Both the position numbers and the translations under genes were made by a program. From positions 19,421,541 to 19,485,540 of the forward strand of contig CM034241.1 of assembly GCA_019916065.1 (NCBI GenBank): 64,000 nt of DNA, in the 5' to 3' direction. The stretch's first letter is position 1. Every line of letters starts with the position of its first letter. The notes under the pieces were generated by a model, which saw nothing but the letters and a program-made list of their open reading frames with translations, did no database searches and had not been told where the DNA came from. Positions 12,643 through 22,024 of this stretch are shown here, piece after piece. This DNA is from Vitellaria paradoxa. Its lineage: Eukaryota > Streptophyta > Magnoliopsida > Ericales > Sapotaceae.

Positions 12643-15600
12643 ATGGTTGCTCTTAATAAGTTTGACTCCCCTGATTTAGCCATGGTTCCTATTTCTATAG
12701 TACCTATTATTCCGCCAGATAGTCTGCTTAGATCAATTTCTAGTGAGAAATTGAATGGAGCAAACTACTTAACATGGTCTCATGCCGTAAAAATTTTTCT
12801 CATCGGCCGACAGATGGATCACTTACTCACTGACATGCCTCCAGACTCTCAGTCTGTTACTTATCGACAATAGCGTGCTGTAGATGCTGTTGTCATGAAT
12901 TAGTTATGGCATAGCTTAGAGCCCTTTGTTTTGCACACAGTATCATTATATGAAACTTCGAAGGCTATTTGGGATTCTTTAGCCGACTCCTTCTCTCAAT
13001 GGAGTAATGTCTCTGAAATTTTTGAAACCTATGAACGACTCTTTTCCTTCCGATGGAATGGACGACCTCTCTCTGAGTATTATAGCACTCTCAAAGGTCT
13101 TGGCAACAGATTATTATAGTTTTGCCCCTTTCCCGAAACTAAGGCCGATATGATAAAGCAATGGGAGGAACTCATACTATGTTACTTTTGGCTGGTCTTG
13201 ATGATGATCTTCGTGGTTATCGGGATCAGCTTCTAGTTGGCGAAACTATTCTTTCTATGGCTAATGCATATTCCTGATTGCAACGTTCCTCTTTGGGCTA
13301 TCATTCTCGCACATCACCTACTGCTCCTAATGGTTCAGATTCTGCTGCTCTTGTTGGTGGTGGAAGAGGTAGTTCTCGTGGCACATCTCGTGGTGGTTCC
13401 CGTGGTGGTCGTAATTCTCGCAGTGGTGGTAGAGGATCTGGGCGAGGTACAAAGAAATGTGATCATTGTAGAGGTACTAATCACACAGAACCCTACTGTT
13501 GGGTAAAGTATGGTCGCCCCAAAGAAACCCATCATGTTGTTGTAGAGCCAACAAACTCTGATTCTGGGATTGGTGATGCTAGTCAGAGTGAACCATCAAC
13601 TTCTCATTCTGGTTCACAGGGTCTATTCTCTGCAGCTGAATTAGATGCTATTACGCAGGCGCTTCGCATTTCTCACTCCTCCAGTTCCACTACCACTCTG
13701 GCTCATTTAGGTAGTACTGCTTGTTTTACTACTCTACTCCACAATGGGTCATTGACTCTAGAGCAAGTGCCCATGTCTCAGGTAACTCGTCCTTATTTTC
13801 TGATTTAACTACAACTACACATCGTATCACCTTAGCTGATGGGTCTTGCCGGTTTGTTGCCGTTAAAGGCCTACTTCGGCCTTCCCCTTCCCTATCTCTA
13901 CCCTCAAGCCTCTATGTTCCTAAGTTTCCTTTTAACTTATTATCTATTAGTCAGCTCACTAAATCCTTAAACTGCTCCATAACCTTTTCTCCTTCTTGTG
14001 TATTTCAGGATCTCAGGACACAAAGGACGATTGGTTTGGGATGTGAGCGGGATGGACTCTATTACCTTGATCCTACCAGTTTCTCTATTTCTCATTCTAT
14101 TTTTCGTATTTCTGATTCTCTTTTTCAATGGCACTGTTGCTTAGGTCATCCGTCTTTAGCTCGACTCAAGTTGGTAGTACCCAGTTTAGAGTTTGTTTCA
14201 AGTCTAGAGTGTGAAACTTGTCAGTTTGGAAAACATCACCATAGTTCTTTTCCTAGTTGTAATAATACTCGTCAGTCTGAACTTTTTTATGTAGTCCATA
14301 CGGACATTTGGGGTCCTTCACGAGTTTCAACTTATAATGGATATTGGCACTTTGTTGTCTTTGTGGATGATTTTTCTCGTATGACTTGGCTTTTTTTAAT
14401 GAAAAATCATTCTGAGCTGCCTACTATTGTCTTACGATTTTATAATGAAATCCTTACTTAATTTGGCAAACACATCAAAATCCTTCGATCTGACAATGCC
14501 TTAGAATACACTAAATCCACTATGGATCGTTTTTGTGTTGAAAGGGGAATTATTCATCAGACTACTTGTGCTCACACCTCCTAACAAAATGGTGTTGCTG
14601 AGCGTAAGCATCGTTACTTGCTAGATGTTGCTCGTACCTTGAGATTCCATATGAATGTTCCCAAACAGTATTGGGGTGATGCGGTTTTGACTTATTGAAT
14701 CTACTTCGTATTTTCCTCGTGAGGGGGAGTTTTCTCCTCCCTCTCGAGGGGGGGAGTCAATTCCCTTCGTTGATCCTGTTCTCCTTGCTCCCTATCCTAA
14801 TCCTAGTTTCCCTCCTTTGTAAGTGTCTCCTCTCTTACAGGTATACCAATGTCGCTCTCGGTCTAATCCTACTACTCCATCAGCTCCGGTCAACTCTGCG
14901 CCTGTGGATTCTGAACCATTTGACTTACCTACCACCGATATTCCTGTGACCTCTGAAGAGCATAAAACTGCAGCTCCTGAACCTACACCTTCTAGTGATG
15001 ATCTTTCTATTGCCCTACGACGAGGTAAACGAACCTGTACACAACATCCCATTGCTAACTTTGTATCTTATCATCGTGTGCTACCTCGTCTACAGTCATT
15101 TGTTTGTGCCCTATGTTCTATTTCTGTTCCTACCTCTTATAAACAGTCACTATTACTACCGGACTGGAAGGCAACGATGGATGAGGAGATGCATGCATTG
15201 CATCATAATCACAGATGGGAGCTTACTTCTCTCCCGCCTGGGAAGAAAACAGTGGGGTGTAGATGGGTATATACTGTTAAGTATTTGGCAGATGGATCCA
15301 TTGAACGACTGAAAGCTCGTTTAGTTGCTAAGGGATATACACAGACTTATGGAGTTGATTATTTGGAGACTTTCTCCCCAGTTGCTCGCCTTAATTCAGT
15401 TCGCATTCTTCTAGCAGTGGCAGTAAGTAAATCCTGGCCATTATATTAATTGGATATTAAAAATGCATTTCTACATGGAGAGCTTCAGGAATAGTGTATA
15501 TGGACCAGCCACCTGGATATGTTGTTTCAGGCAGTGAACATCTTGTGTGTTGTCTCCGTCGAGCCTTGTATGGCCTTAAGCAGTCTCCACGTGCGTGGTT

Positions 15601-16662
15601 TGATCGGTTTAGTAAGGTTCTTTTGGACTATGGCTTTCACCGATCCTCATCTGATCATTTAGTATTTATACATCATGTATCTTCTGGTACTATTATTTTA
15701 ATTGTTTATGTTAATGATATTATTATTTCTGGGGATGATAAGGAAGGTATTGCCGAATTGAAGAATCATCTTGGAAGGCAATTTCATACAAAGGATCTTG
15801 GAGCTTTACGTTATTTCTTAGGGATTGAGGTTGCTCGTTCCTCCCAGGGTATATATTTGTCTCAAAGGAAATATATCCTAGATTTTCTTTTTGAAACTGG
15901 ACTCTTGGGTTCTCGACCTGCTGATACTCCTATGGATTCTGTTGCTAGACTTGATTCTGAGAATGGTGATCCCTTTCTTGATGTTGGTCGATATCGTTGT
16001 CTTGTGGAAAAATTGATTTATCTTACCGTGACATGACCAGCTATTACATAGGCTGTTGGGGTAGTTAGTCAGTTTATTCACGCCCCTCGGCAACCACATT
16101 TTGATGCTGTATGTCGTATTCTAAGATATTTGAAGAAATCTCCAAGTCAAGGTCTACTTTATCAACCCTCCACCACACTGGATGTAGTAGGATACAGCGA
16201 TGTAGATTGGGTTGAGAACCGTTCTGATAGGAGATCTACCTCTAGGTATTGTACCTTTATTAGTGGTAATCTTGTGACTTAGCACAGTAAGAAGCAAACT
16301 GTAGTTGCTCGCACAAGTGCTGAAACTGAATATCGCGCCATGGCTCATACTGCTTCAGGGTTGCTTTGGATTTGTTCTTTACTTAGGATTTTGGCATCAA
16401 GATTTTAGCTCCAATGTCGATGTATTATGATACTCAAGCTACTATTTTTATTGCCAATAATCCAGTATTTCATGAATGAACGAAACATATAGAGGTGGAT
16501 TGTCATTTTATTCGTGATCTCCTAGTTAAGAAAGATCTCATAACTCTATTTGTACGTTCAGATTCGCAGCTAGGTGACATACTCACTAAGCCCTTGCCTC
16601 GCTCTCAGTTCTAGTAGTTTTGTTCCAAGCTAGGAATATTTGATATCTAAGCTCCAGTTTGA
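12643..16662 (+). pseudogene. Element B gag-pol polyprotein (broken)
   Basis: The likely start is at 12643 (an alternative ATG is two codons earlier), giving MVALNKFDSP. The gag motif SEKLNGANYLTWSHAV follows, then a glycine/arginine-rich stretch and the knuckle CDHCRGTNHTEPYC near 13457-13500. The protease active site reads DSRAS instead of DSGAS near 13750. GAG-pre-integrase (HCCLGHP, then CETCQFGKHH) and integrase (DIWGPSR, SDNALEY, VAERKH) are recognisable. A deletion of nearly 300 bases near 14690 removes the integrase C-terminal region that A still has. RT has YVND in place of YVDD (Asn codon 15713-15715). The end is TGA at 16660-16662. Multiple stops also occur. Confidence 0.88.
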
Positions 16663-16669
16663 GGGGGAG

Positions 16670-16854
16670 TGTCAGAATATTTTAGAATACATGACGAGCA
16701 TGATTTGAATAATTAGGATTGATTACTGATTAATTGTATTTTCCTTTTTAGGATTGATTTCAATTTCCTTTTTCGTTGTAATTGAGGTTATAAATATAGT
16801 TGAAGAGAAGAAGGGCTCATCAAGCTCTTTCATTCATCTACCCAATTTCTAACT
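16670..16854 (+). repeat. Element B 3' LTR
   Basis: 185 bp copy of the 11742-11927 repeat, preceded immediately by the polypurine tract. It ends TTTCTAACT, followed by the right target duplication CGTTT. Confidence 0.94.
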
Positions 16855-16928
16855 CGTTTATTATTAAATATAATAAAAGAGAAGGAGGCTGATTAAGTCT
16901 CTTAATTCCTCTCACCAAGCTTTCAACT
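16855..16928 (+). repeat. Element A 3' LTR, right part
   Basis: The remaining ~70 bp of A's 3' LTR, matching 7138-7207 of the 5' LTR (AGAGAAGGAGGCTGATTAAG and the CTTTCAACT end). It opens with the B-generated CGTTT and is followed by AAACT, the right target duplication of A. Confidence 0.92.
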
Positions 16929-16933
16929 AAACT

Positions 16934-17649
16934 AAAATATTTACTTCTTACCTTAAGAGATCTTTCATTAGGAGAAGAGTGGGCAAGAACAAAAACACGA
17001 TCAATAAGCACAATCATAGGTTCCTTGCCCAAAGTTTTCCAATGGAACCAATTGTTTAGTATCAGTAAAACAAAAACAATTAATAGGTTAAAAGCAGTTA
17101 AGAAACTATATCCATAAATTTATTCTCATTTCTTGTATTTTCTAGATTCAAATAAAGCTATATCTAAAAATCAGAGTGAATGAATGCTATGGACTTGATC
17201 TTTCAAAAAGTTGAACAAACCTTCCACAAAGTAATTCAATGTGCCAATAAAATTTTACAAAAATTCAAAAAGTTAATTCAGAGCAAAAAGGTGATAAAGA
17301 CGACTGAATCAGCAACTCAAGACAACTTTCTCACATCATATGGTCACATTTGGATTGCTGTAAGGGTACATAGATTTAAGTTTGGGAGGCTTCATTAACA
17401 GAAGTCAAGGTGGGTCTTTTACTTTCCTCCATGTAACAATGTTCCAAAATGCATTTCTCACATGGGTAATAAAGTTTCGAAGAGACATATGAATGCCTTG
17501 ATGCTGCAAATGGAATGTGGTAGAGGCACATATTCCAAACTAACTTGACTGCTTTACAAGGCAGAGAGTTCTATTTTTTTTACAAGCAAGGTAGAGAGTT
17601 TTACATGTTCTATGCAGTCTCAATGTAGAAAAACCAGTCCAAAAGATCA
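16934..17649. other. Non-coding sequence right of element A
   Basis: About 700 bp with no recognisable domain. The small open frame at 17180-17398 has a lysine-rich, featureless product without any family resemblance I can name. Confidence 0.6.
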
Positions 17650-17654
17650 ATTTT

Positions 17655-17966
17655 TGTTAAGTCACCAATTGTCCCAAAAGTTTAAGCTATTAGGAGATGG
17701 GCCCAACATCGTATATCAAGATATTTCAACACTTCCCCTCGCGTGTAACCCTCAATTTGCACATGAAGCAGAGACAAACAACCCAAATCAAACAAGGTAC
17801 ACCAACACAAGCAAACAAAGTGCACAACAATAAATGGGGAATAATGAGATTCAAACTCAAGATCTCCTGGAACTAGAACTCTGATACTATATTAAGTCAC
17901 CAATTGTCCCAAAAGTTTAAGATGTCAAGACATGGGCCCAACAATGTATATCAATCTATTTCAATA
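17655..17966 (-). mobile_element. TRIM (miniature terminal-repeat retrotransposon)
   Basis: Two direct repeats of about 77 bp (17655-17731 and 17890-17966) share the core AAGTCACCAATTGTCCCAAA and bracket only ~158 bp with no coding capacity. On the minus strand, the sequence just after the first repeat is ATAGTATCAGAG, a near match to the initiator-Met PBS. Just before the second repeat is a purine tract, GAGGGGAAG, followed by TGTTGAAATAT as the LTR start. Flanks are ATTTT and GTTTT, a 5-bp duplication with one mismatch. Total length is 312 bp. TRIMs are non-autonomous and need proteins from other LTR elements. The two repeats have diverged in their middle part, so this is an old copy. Confidence 0.78.
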
Positions 17967-18292
17967 GTTTTCAAAGACCAAAATCAATATATAATCCTTA
18001 AAAATTGTTAATCAAAATGTAATTCCTTAATAGATACCAAGCAAACAATCCAAATAACTTGTTGAAACAGACAAGCTACAAAGAACCCACACATGCCCTA
18101 ACACTTGTTGTGATCCCAACCTCAAGCCAAATAGGTTACTCAATTAATCAGGTAAATCACTGCCCTCAACACAGTTCAATAAACCCAATCCCAATTATAT
18201 AGAGACACCCACAAGCATCCATTTAATTTATTCAGTTGATAGCCTTATACTCAAGACAATCATGTCAATAACTATCCCTACCTCTCTTACAT
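17967..18292. other. Non-coding sequence between TRIM and solo LTR
   Basis: AT-rich DNA with no gene, ending in TACAT (18288-18292), which I take as the left target duplication of the following LTR. Confidence 0.55.
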
Positions 18293-20676
18293 TATAATGC
18301 CTCGGACTTTTGTGTTAATGTAAATAGATGGTTATCTATACATTTTGAGGTAATAGTATGTTTGATTAAGTAGTATTCATCATTAGTAGTACTTTAGAGT
18401 TGAGAACTTTGAAAGAGGTAAACCAAACATTCAAGAGTCGGCATTTTAACACAAATGCAGGAAGGGGGTATCTTGGGCGCACAAGGTACCATTTCTTGGG
18501 CGCACAGCATGGAGCTCAGTTGGGCACCTGAGCCTGTAACAGATATGACAGGTATGGGGTGTTCTGAATTGTGTAGCCGAGCCTCACCCCTACACACTTA
18601 TATCTAGTTAAAGGGATGGAGAGACCTGGAAATACTGTTAAAGGATTAAAGTATTTCCAAATTTTTATATATATACATGTATGGATTGGAAGAGAAGAAA
18701 AGTTTTGGATGTTGAAGAGAGAGGAACTCAGGAGGGGAAGAAGAAACAAGGGAACCCGGTGGAGTTTTGGATGGTAAGTTCTCCTATCCTTAAGTAAAAT
18801 CAAATTAACTTTGCAAAGATGCAATTGAACACTCAAAGATTCCATCTATGTAATTTGTTTGTCATTTAGATCAAAGAGTGGAGAGATTGAATCCATCAAA
18901 GTTGGGAGCTTGAAACCAGGAAGAACCACCCTCTTGTTCTTCATCTCTATTCAACTTGAGGTAAGGATTCTATGCAACATTCTTATATATATGATGTGTA
19001 ACAAGTATTGGAGTAACCATTGCAAGTTTTGATTACATTTATGGAAGAAAATGAGAGTTATGTACACATATATATGTCTGTACAGGTTGATAGAGAAAAA
19101 ATGATGTTTGTTTGATTCATAACTTGGCCCATAATTGATGAGAACTCAAATTGTTGGTTTCTTTGATGCTTATAAGTCTTGTGGTAATGTTAGAAACAAC
19201 AAGCTTTAAGTATTTTGCCCTAAACTTAGTTAATTTGAGGTTTCAAGTGTGGAGAATGAAGGACCCGGAAAACAGAGTATGAAACTGTAACTTGAACCAA
19301 GCTATGGGCGCATAAGGTAGGAGACAGTCGGGCGCCTACCTCTTGGGCACATGAGACATGGGCGCCCACACCTTGGGCGCACAACCTATTGTCAGTTGGG
19401 CGCCCACCGAGAATAGTTTAGTTTCTGAACTTAGTTTATTTTTGACATTCTATCCTAGGTTCATAAAGAGCTTAGTACCATATTTTTGCATGATGTTTTA
19501 TTTGTCTAAATGCATGAATTGAAGAAGTATTTCATGATCCAAAGTGTTGATAAGTATTGTTACTTTGTGAGATAAGAATGCATGTATTGAAATGTGAACT
19601 TGTGTTGATAAATAAAGGTAAATGAATTAAACTTTGAATAAGTAAATTGGAAGAGATGAAAATGTGATGAGTGTTATGATGAATTGAAATGTGGTTATGC
19701 ATTGTTGGAAAGCATATGATGACAAAAGTGAACTTATGGTTAAAGAGAATTGAATGTGTTGAAATGATTGATGATGTGCCGAGGGTCGTGGTGGGGTACG
19801 AAAATAGGAAGGGTTTTGAGATTACCCTCCGCTTGAAAGTCCCGGAACCTACGCAGGTTTAAGTGTTCATGCCAGTGTGTTAGTAGCCCACAACATGACG
19901 TGTGTATTGGCATATCGTGGCCCTGGACTACGATCCTAAACGACGACGTTTGGTTTATCGTTTCCATTGGGTCTAGACCCATAAAAGACGATGTTGTGTG
20001 TGTACCCACCCCCGATGACTTGTGTGGAATGATTAGGTGGTTTAATGATCAATAAGTGATAATGTGAATATGAGATGTATTTGGATTAAATGTTGGGAAA
20101 TCTCATAACGTGAAATAACTGAAATTGAATGTTATATTACGATGATGTTGACAATTTATTATGGCTTATATGACATGTCGACGTACATATATATATATAT
20201 ATATAAGTGAATAAAAGCATGCATGTTTTGGTTTACATACCATATATGTTTGTATGTAGCATCGTGGGCACAAGTGGACCCGTACTCACGTCCCTACAGA
20301 TTTTGTTGCAGGAGCAAACCATAATAACCAGGTGGACTAATGGGGTAGATTAGAAGTGTATTTACATAAGCCATCCAAACTTAGCAGAAATTTTGGTTAC
20401 TTAAGTTGAATTTTATTTGAGGTTGTATTATTATTAAATTGAGAAACTTATTTGATTTGGTTGTAAAGGTATTAAGACCTATGTAATGAATTAATGGGAA
20501 GGATATGTTGGAGTATGTGGCCTGGCACTAGCCGAGACTAATTTTATGTTATCTTAATACATGTCATGGCTCACTCAGGAGTTATTGTATTGCTCTGATC
20601 CTGGGATGATAATGTTAGTGCATGTTATGTGTGTTATATTACTCACCGCTCGGGTCGCGAGACTCAAGGCATGACA
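18293..20676 (+). mobile_element. Solo LTR H, probably Ty3/gypsy chromovirus (Tekay/Del-like)
   Basis: The segment opens with TATAATGCCTCGGACTTTTG, resembling the TGTAACGCCCCGGAC-type start of long chromovirus LTRs. It closes with CGCTCGGGTCGCGAGACTC then GGCATGACA, resembling their GGGTCGTGACA ends. Near 19780-20010 it has the GGGTCGTGGTGGGG, CCCTCCGCTTGAAAGTCCC and AGTAGCCCACAACATG phrases I associate with this LTR group. Flanks are TACAT and TACAC, matching four of five bases. There is no second copy, PBS or coding sequence, so it is best explained as a solo LTR from unequal recombination. The family assignment rests on remembered LTR style and is moderate; the boundaries are good. Confidence 0.62.
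20187..20205. repeat. (AT)n microsatellite inside solo LTR H
   Basis: An uninterrupted AT run of about 19 bases within the LTR; no further feature. Confidence 0.85.
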
Positions 20677-20689
20677 TACACGGATGAAA

Positions 20690-21060
20690 TTTGCGACCCT
20701 TTGTTCTAGAAGTTACTCTACTATAACCTAACTCAACTCAACAAAACTTTACTCAAAACTAGTTAGGGTTGGCTACATAAATTCCTTTCCTATATTCATT
20801 CCTATCAGAGGTTATATTTTCCATTAGGTTTTCTAAAATTAGGTCTTTATTTGTAACACCAGTCCATGTAATCTTAGGTTTAATTCAATCACTCTTCCTT
20901 ACTGAAATATCTATAAACCATCTTAAACAACTTTCCTTCAAGTTTTCATCTATCATTGCCACTAAAACTTTCTTTTGGATATATTCATTTCTTATCCTCC
21001 ACTTTCTTATATTTACCAAAGTTACCAGAAATTAGTATTCCCCCTTATTACATTTTGGCA
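20690..21060 (-). pseudogene. RTE-type LINE, 3' coding end (fragment)
   Basis: Minus-strand translation gives KIRKWRIRNEYIQKKV, then LKESCLRWFIDI, then ITSDRNEYRKGIYVANPN just before a stop. This order matches the C-terminal region after RT in plant RTE-type LINEs, whose proteins usually end with a D..W...I.VADP pattern. Nothing upstream is present here: the fragment fades near 21060, about 100 bp before element F begins. Only the last ~110 residues are recognisable and they hold stops. A separate RTE RT fragment lies at 34880-35240 in the same orientation; I cannot show that the two were once one insertion. Confidence 0.7.
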
Positions 21061-21170
21061 CTTTTGTTAATTAGTAAGCAAAAATAATTATTAGAAAAAA
21101 ATATTACAAAATAAATACTCAAAGCTTCATACTGAAAGATAAAAAACTGTTCAAATCAGGCCTTAAACTA

Positions 21171-21972
21171 CGTAAAGTTTTAAATGTGGCAAATCCATTC
21201 AAAATCTTAAGTTAAATATGGAAAGCTGATATGTTTCCAAAAACAATATGAAAAGATGATTTGGAAAATTCCAAATTAAAGACGAAGATGAATCAGGTTT
21301 CCAAAAGACTACACAATTCAAATTCAAGTCAAAAAGCTGAGCAAACACAATCATACTTGGATTAAGAGTTGTTAACAAAGGCACAGGAAAAATAGTACAC
21401 CTCGCAGGCTAGGCGCGGAGAGCACGCAACTACACCCAAGGCCTACTGGGAGAGCGCGGGTTCACCCCTTTCATTACTAGATTCCAGTATGATCTGCAGG
21501 CTTATGGATGGATGCACAAGGGTTCGATCGATTGGCGTAGGCACGGCACAGGGTGCTGAGGGATCGAGCTATGTAATTTCTGAACGTAATTGTTTCCTAT
21601 TTTGCCAGTTTAGGGCAACTTTTTATAACTCTATAAATACGTACCCAGACCTAATGAAACATAAAACAAGGACATATTATAGAGACCTAAAGAGAGTTTA
21701 TTTTTGTGAGCTTAAGTGTCTTTCTCTAGATTTTTATTGATTCTTCTTAACTTTCTGTGTGAGACAGAAAGCCCACTTGTAGGATTTGTCAAGTGAGTCG
21801 AGCAAGATTTGCGAAAGAATTTGTGCGAGTTGTAGTGAAATCAAGTAGGATCTTGTAACCAGTTGATAGTGGGATTTTCAACTGAGGTTTTCTCCCTGTG
21901 AGAGGGTTTTCTCGTTATTTTTTGGTATTATTATTTTTGCTTTGTGTGTAGTTACTTGGTTCAAAATTTTTA
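21171..21972 (+). repeat. Element F 5' LTR
   Basis: 802 bp, beginning CGTAAAGTTTTAAATG (the first T of the 3' copy's TGTAAAG is changed) and ending AATTTTTA (TTTTCA in the 3' copy). A TATA-like CTATAAATACG lies near 21633. A GC-rich block (GCTAGGCGCGGAGAGCACGC) is at about 21408-21428, unlike its AT-rich surroundings. Confidence 0.9.
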
Positions 21973-22024
21973 ATTGGTGTAGAGTAGGTCACTTTACGTT
22001 ATTGAGTGAGATCAAATCCAAACA

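Larger units (their letters stand above)
11742..16854 (+). mobile_element. Ty1/copia element B, nested in element A's 3' LTR
   Basis: A 5.1-kb element with two LTRs of about 186 bp, PBS TGGTATCAGAGC (11928-11939) and polypurine tract GAGGGGGAG (16661-16669). It is flanked by CATTT (11737-11741) and CGTTT (16855-16859), a 5-bp duplication with one later change; A's uninterrupted 5' LTR has CGTTT at this site. LTR ends are TG...CT. Its coding sequence and first LTR bases match those of A closely, so it belongs to the same or a sister family. Confidence 0.94.
7028..16928 (+). mobile_element. Ty1/copia element A, host of nested element B
   Basis: The order is 5' LTR, an initiator-Met PBS (TGGTATCAGAGC, 7208-7219), a leader, a decayed gag-pol, a polypurine tract (GAGGGGGAG, 11621-11629) and a 3' LTR. 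The 3' LTR is split by element B. Perfect AAACT duplications flank the element (7023-7027 and 16929-16933). LTR ends are TG...CT, a known non-canonical pair for plant copia LTRs. Without B the element is about 4.8 kb. Domain order protease, integrase, RT, RNase H identifies it as Ty1/copia; I do not assign a lineage with certainty. Confidence 0.93.

Noticed and set aside
13237..13506. 89-codon frame rich in Leu and Val
   Set aside because: Shadow of element B's Gly/Arg-rich gag stretch in another frame.
14792..15052. 86-codon minus-strand frame
   Set aside because: Antisense shadow of element B pol; no start context or family resemblance.
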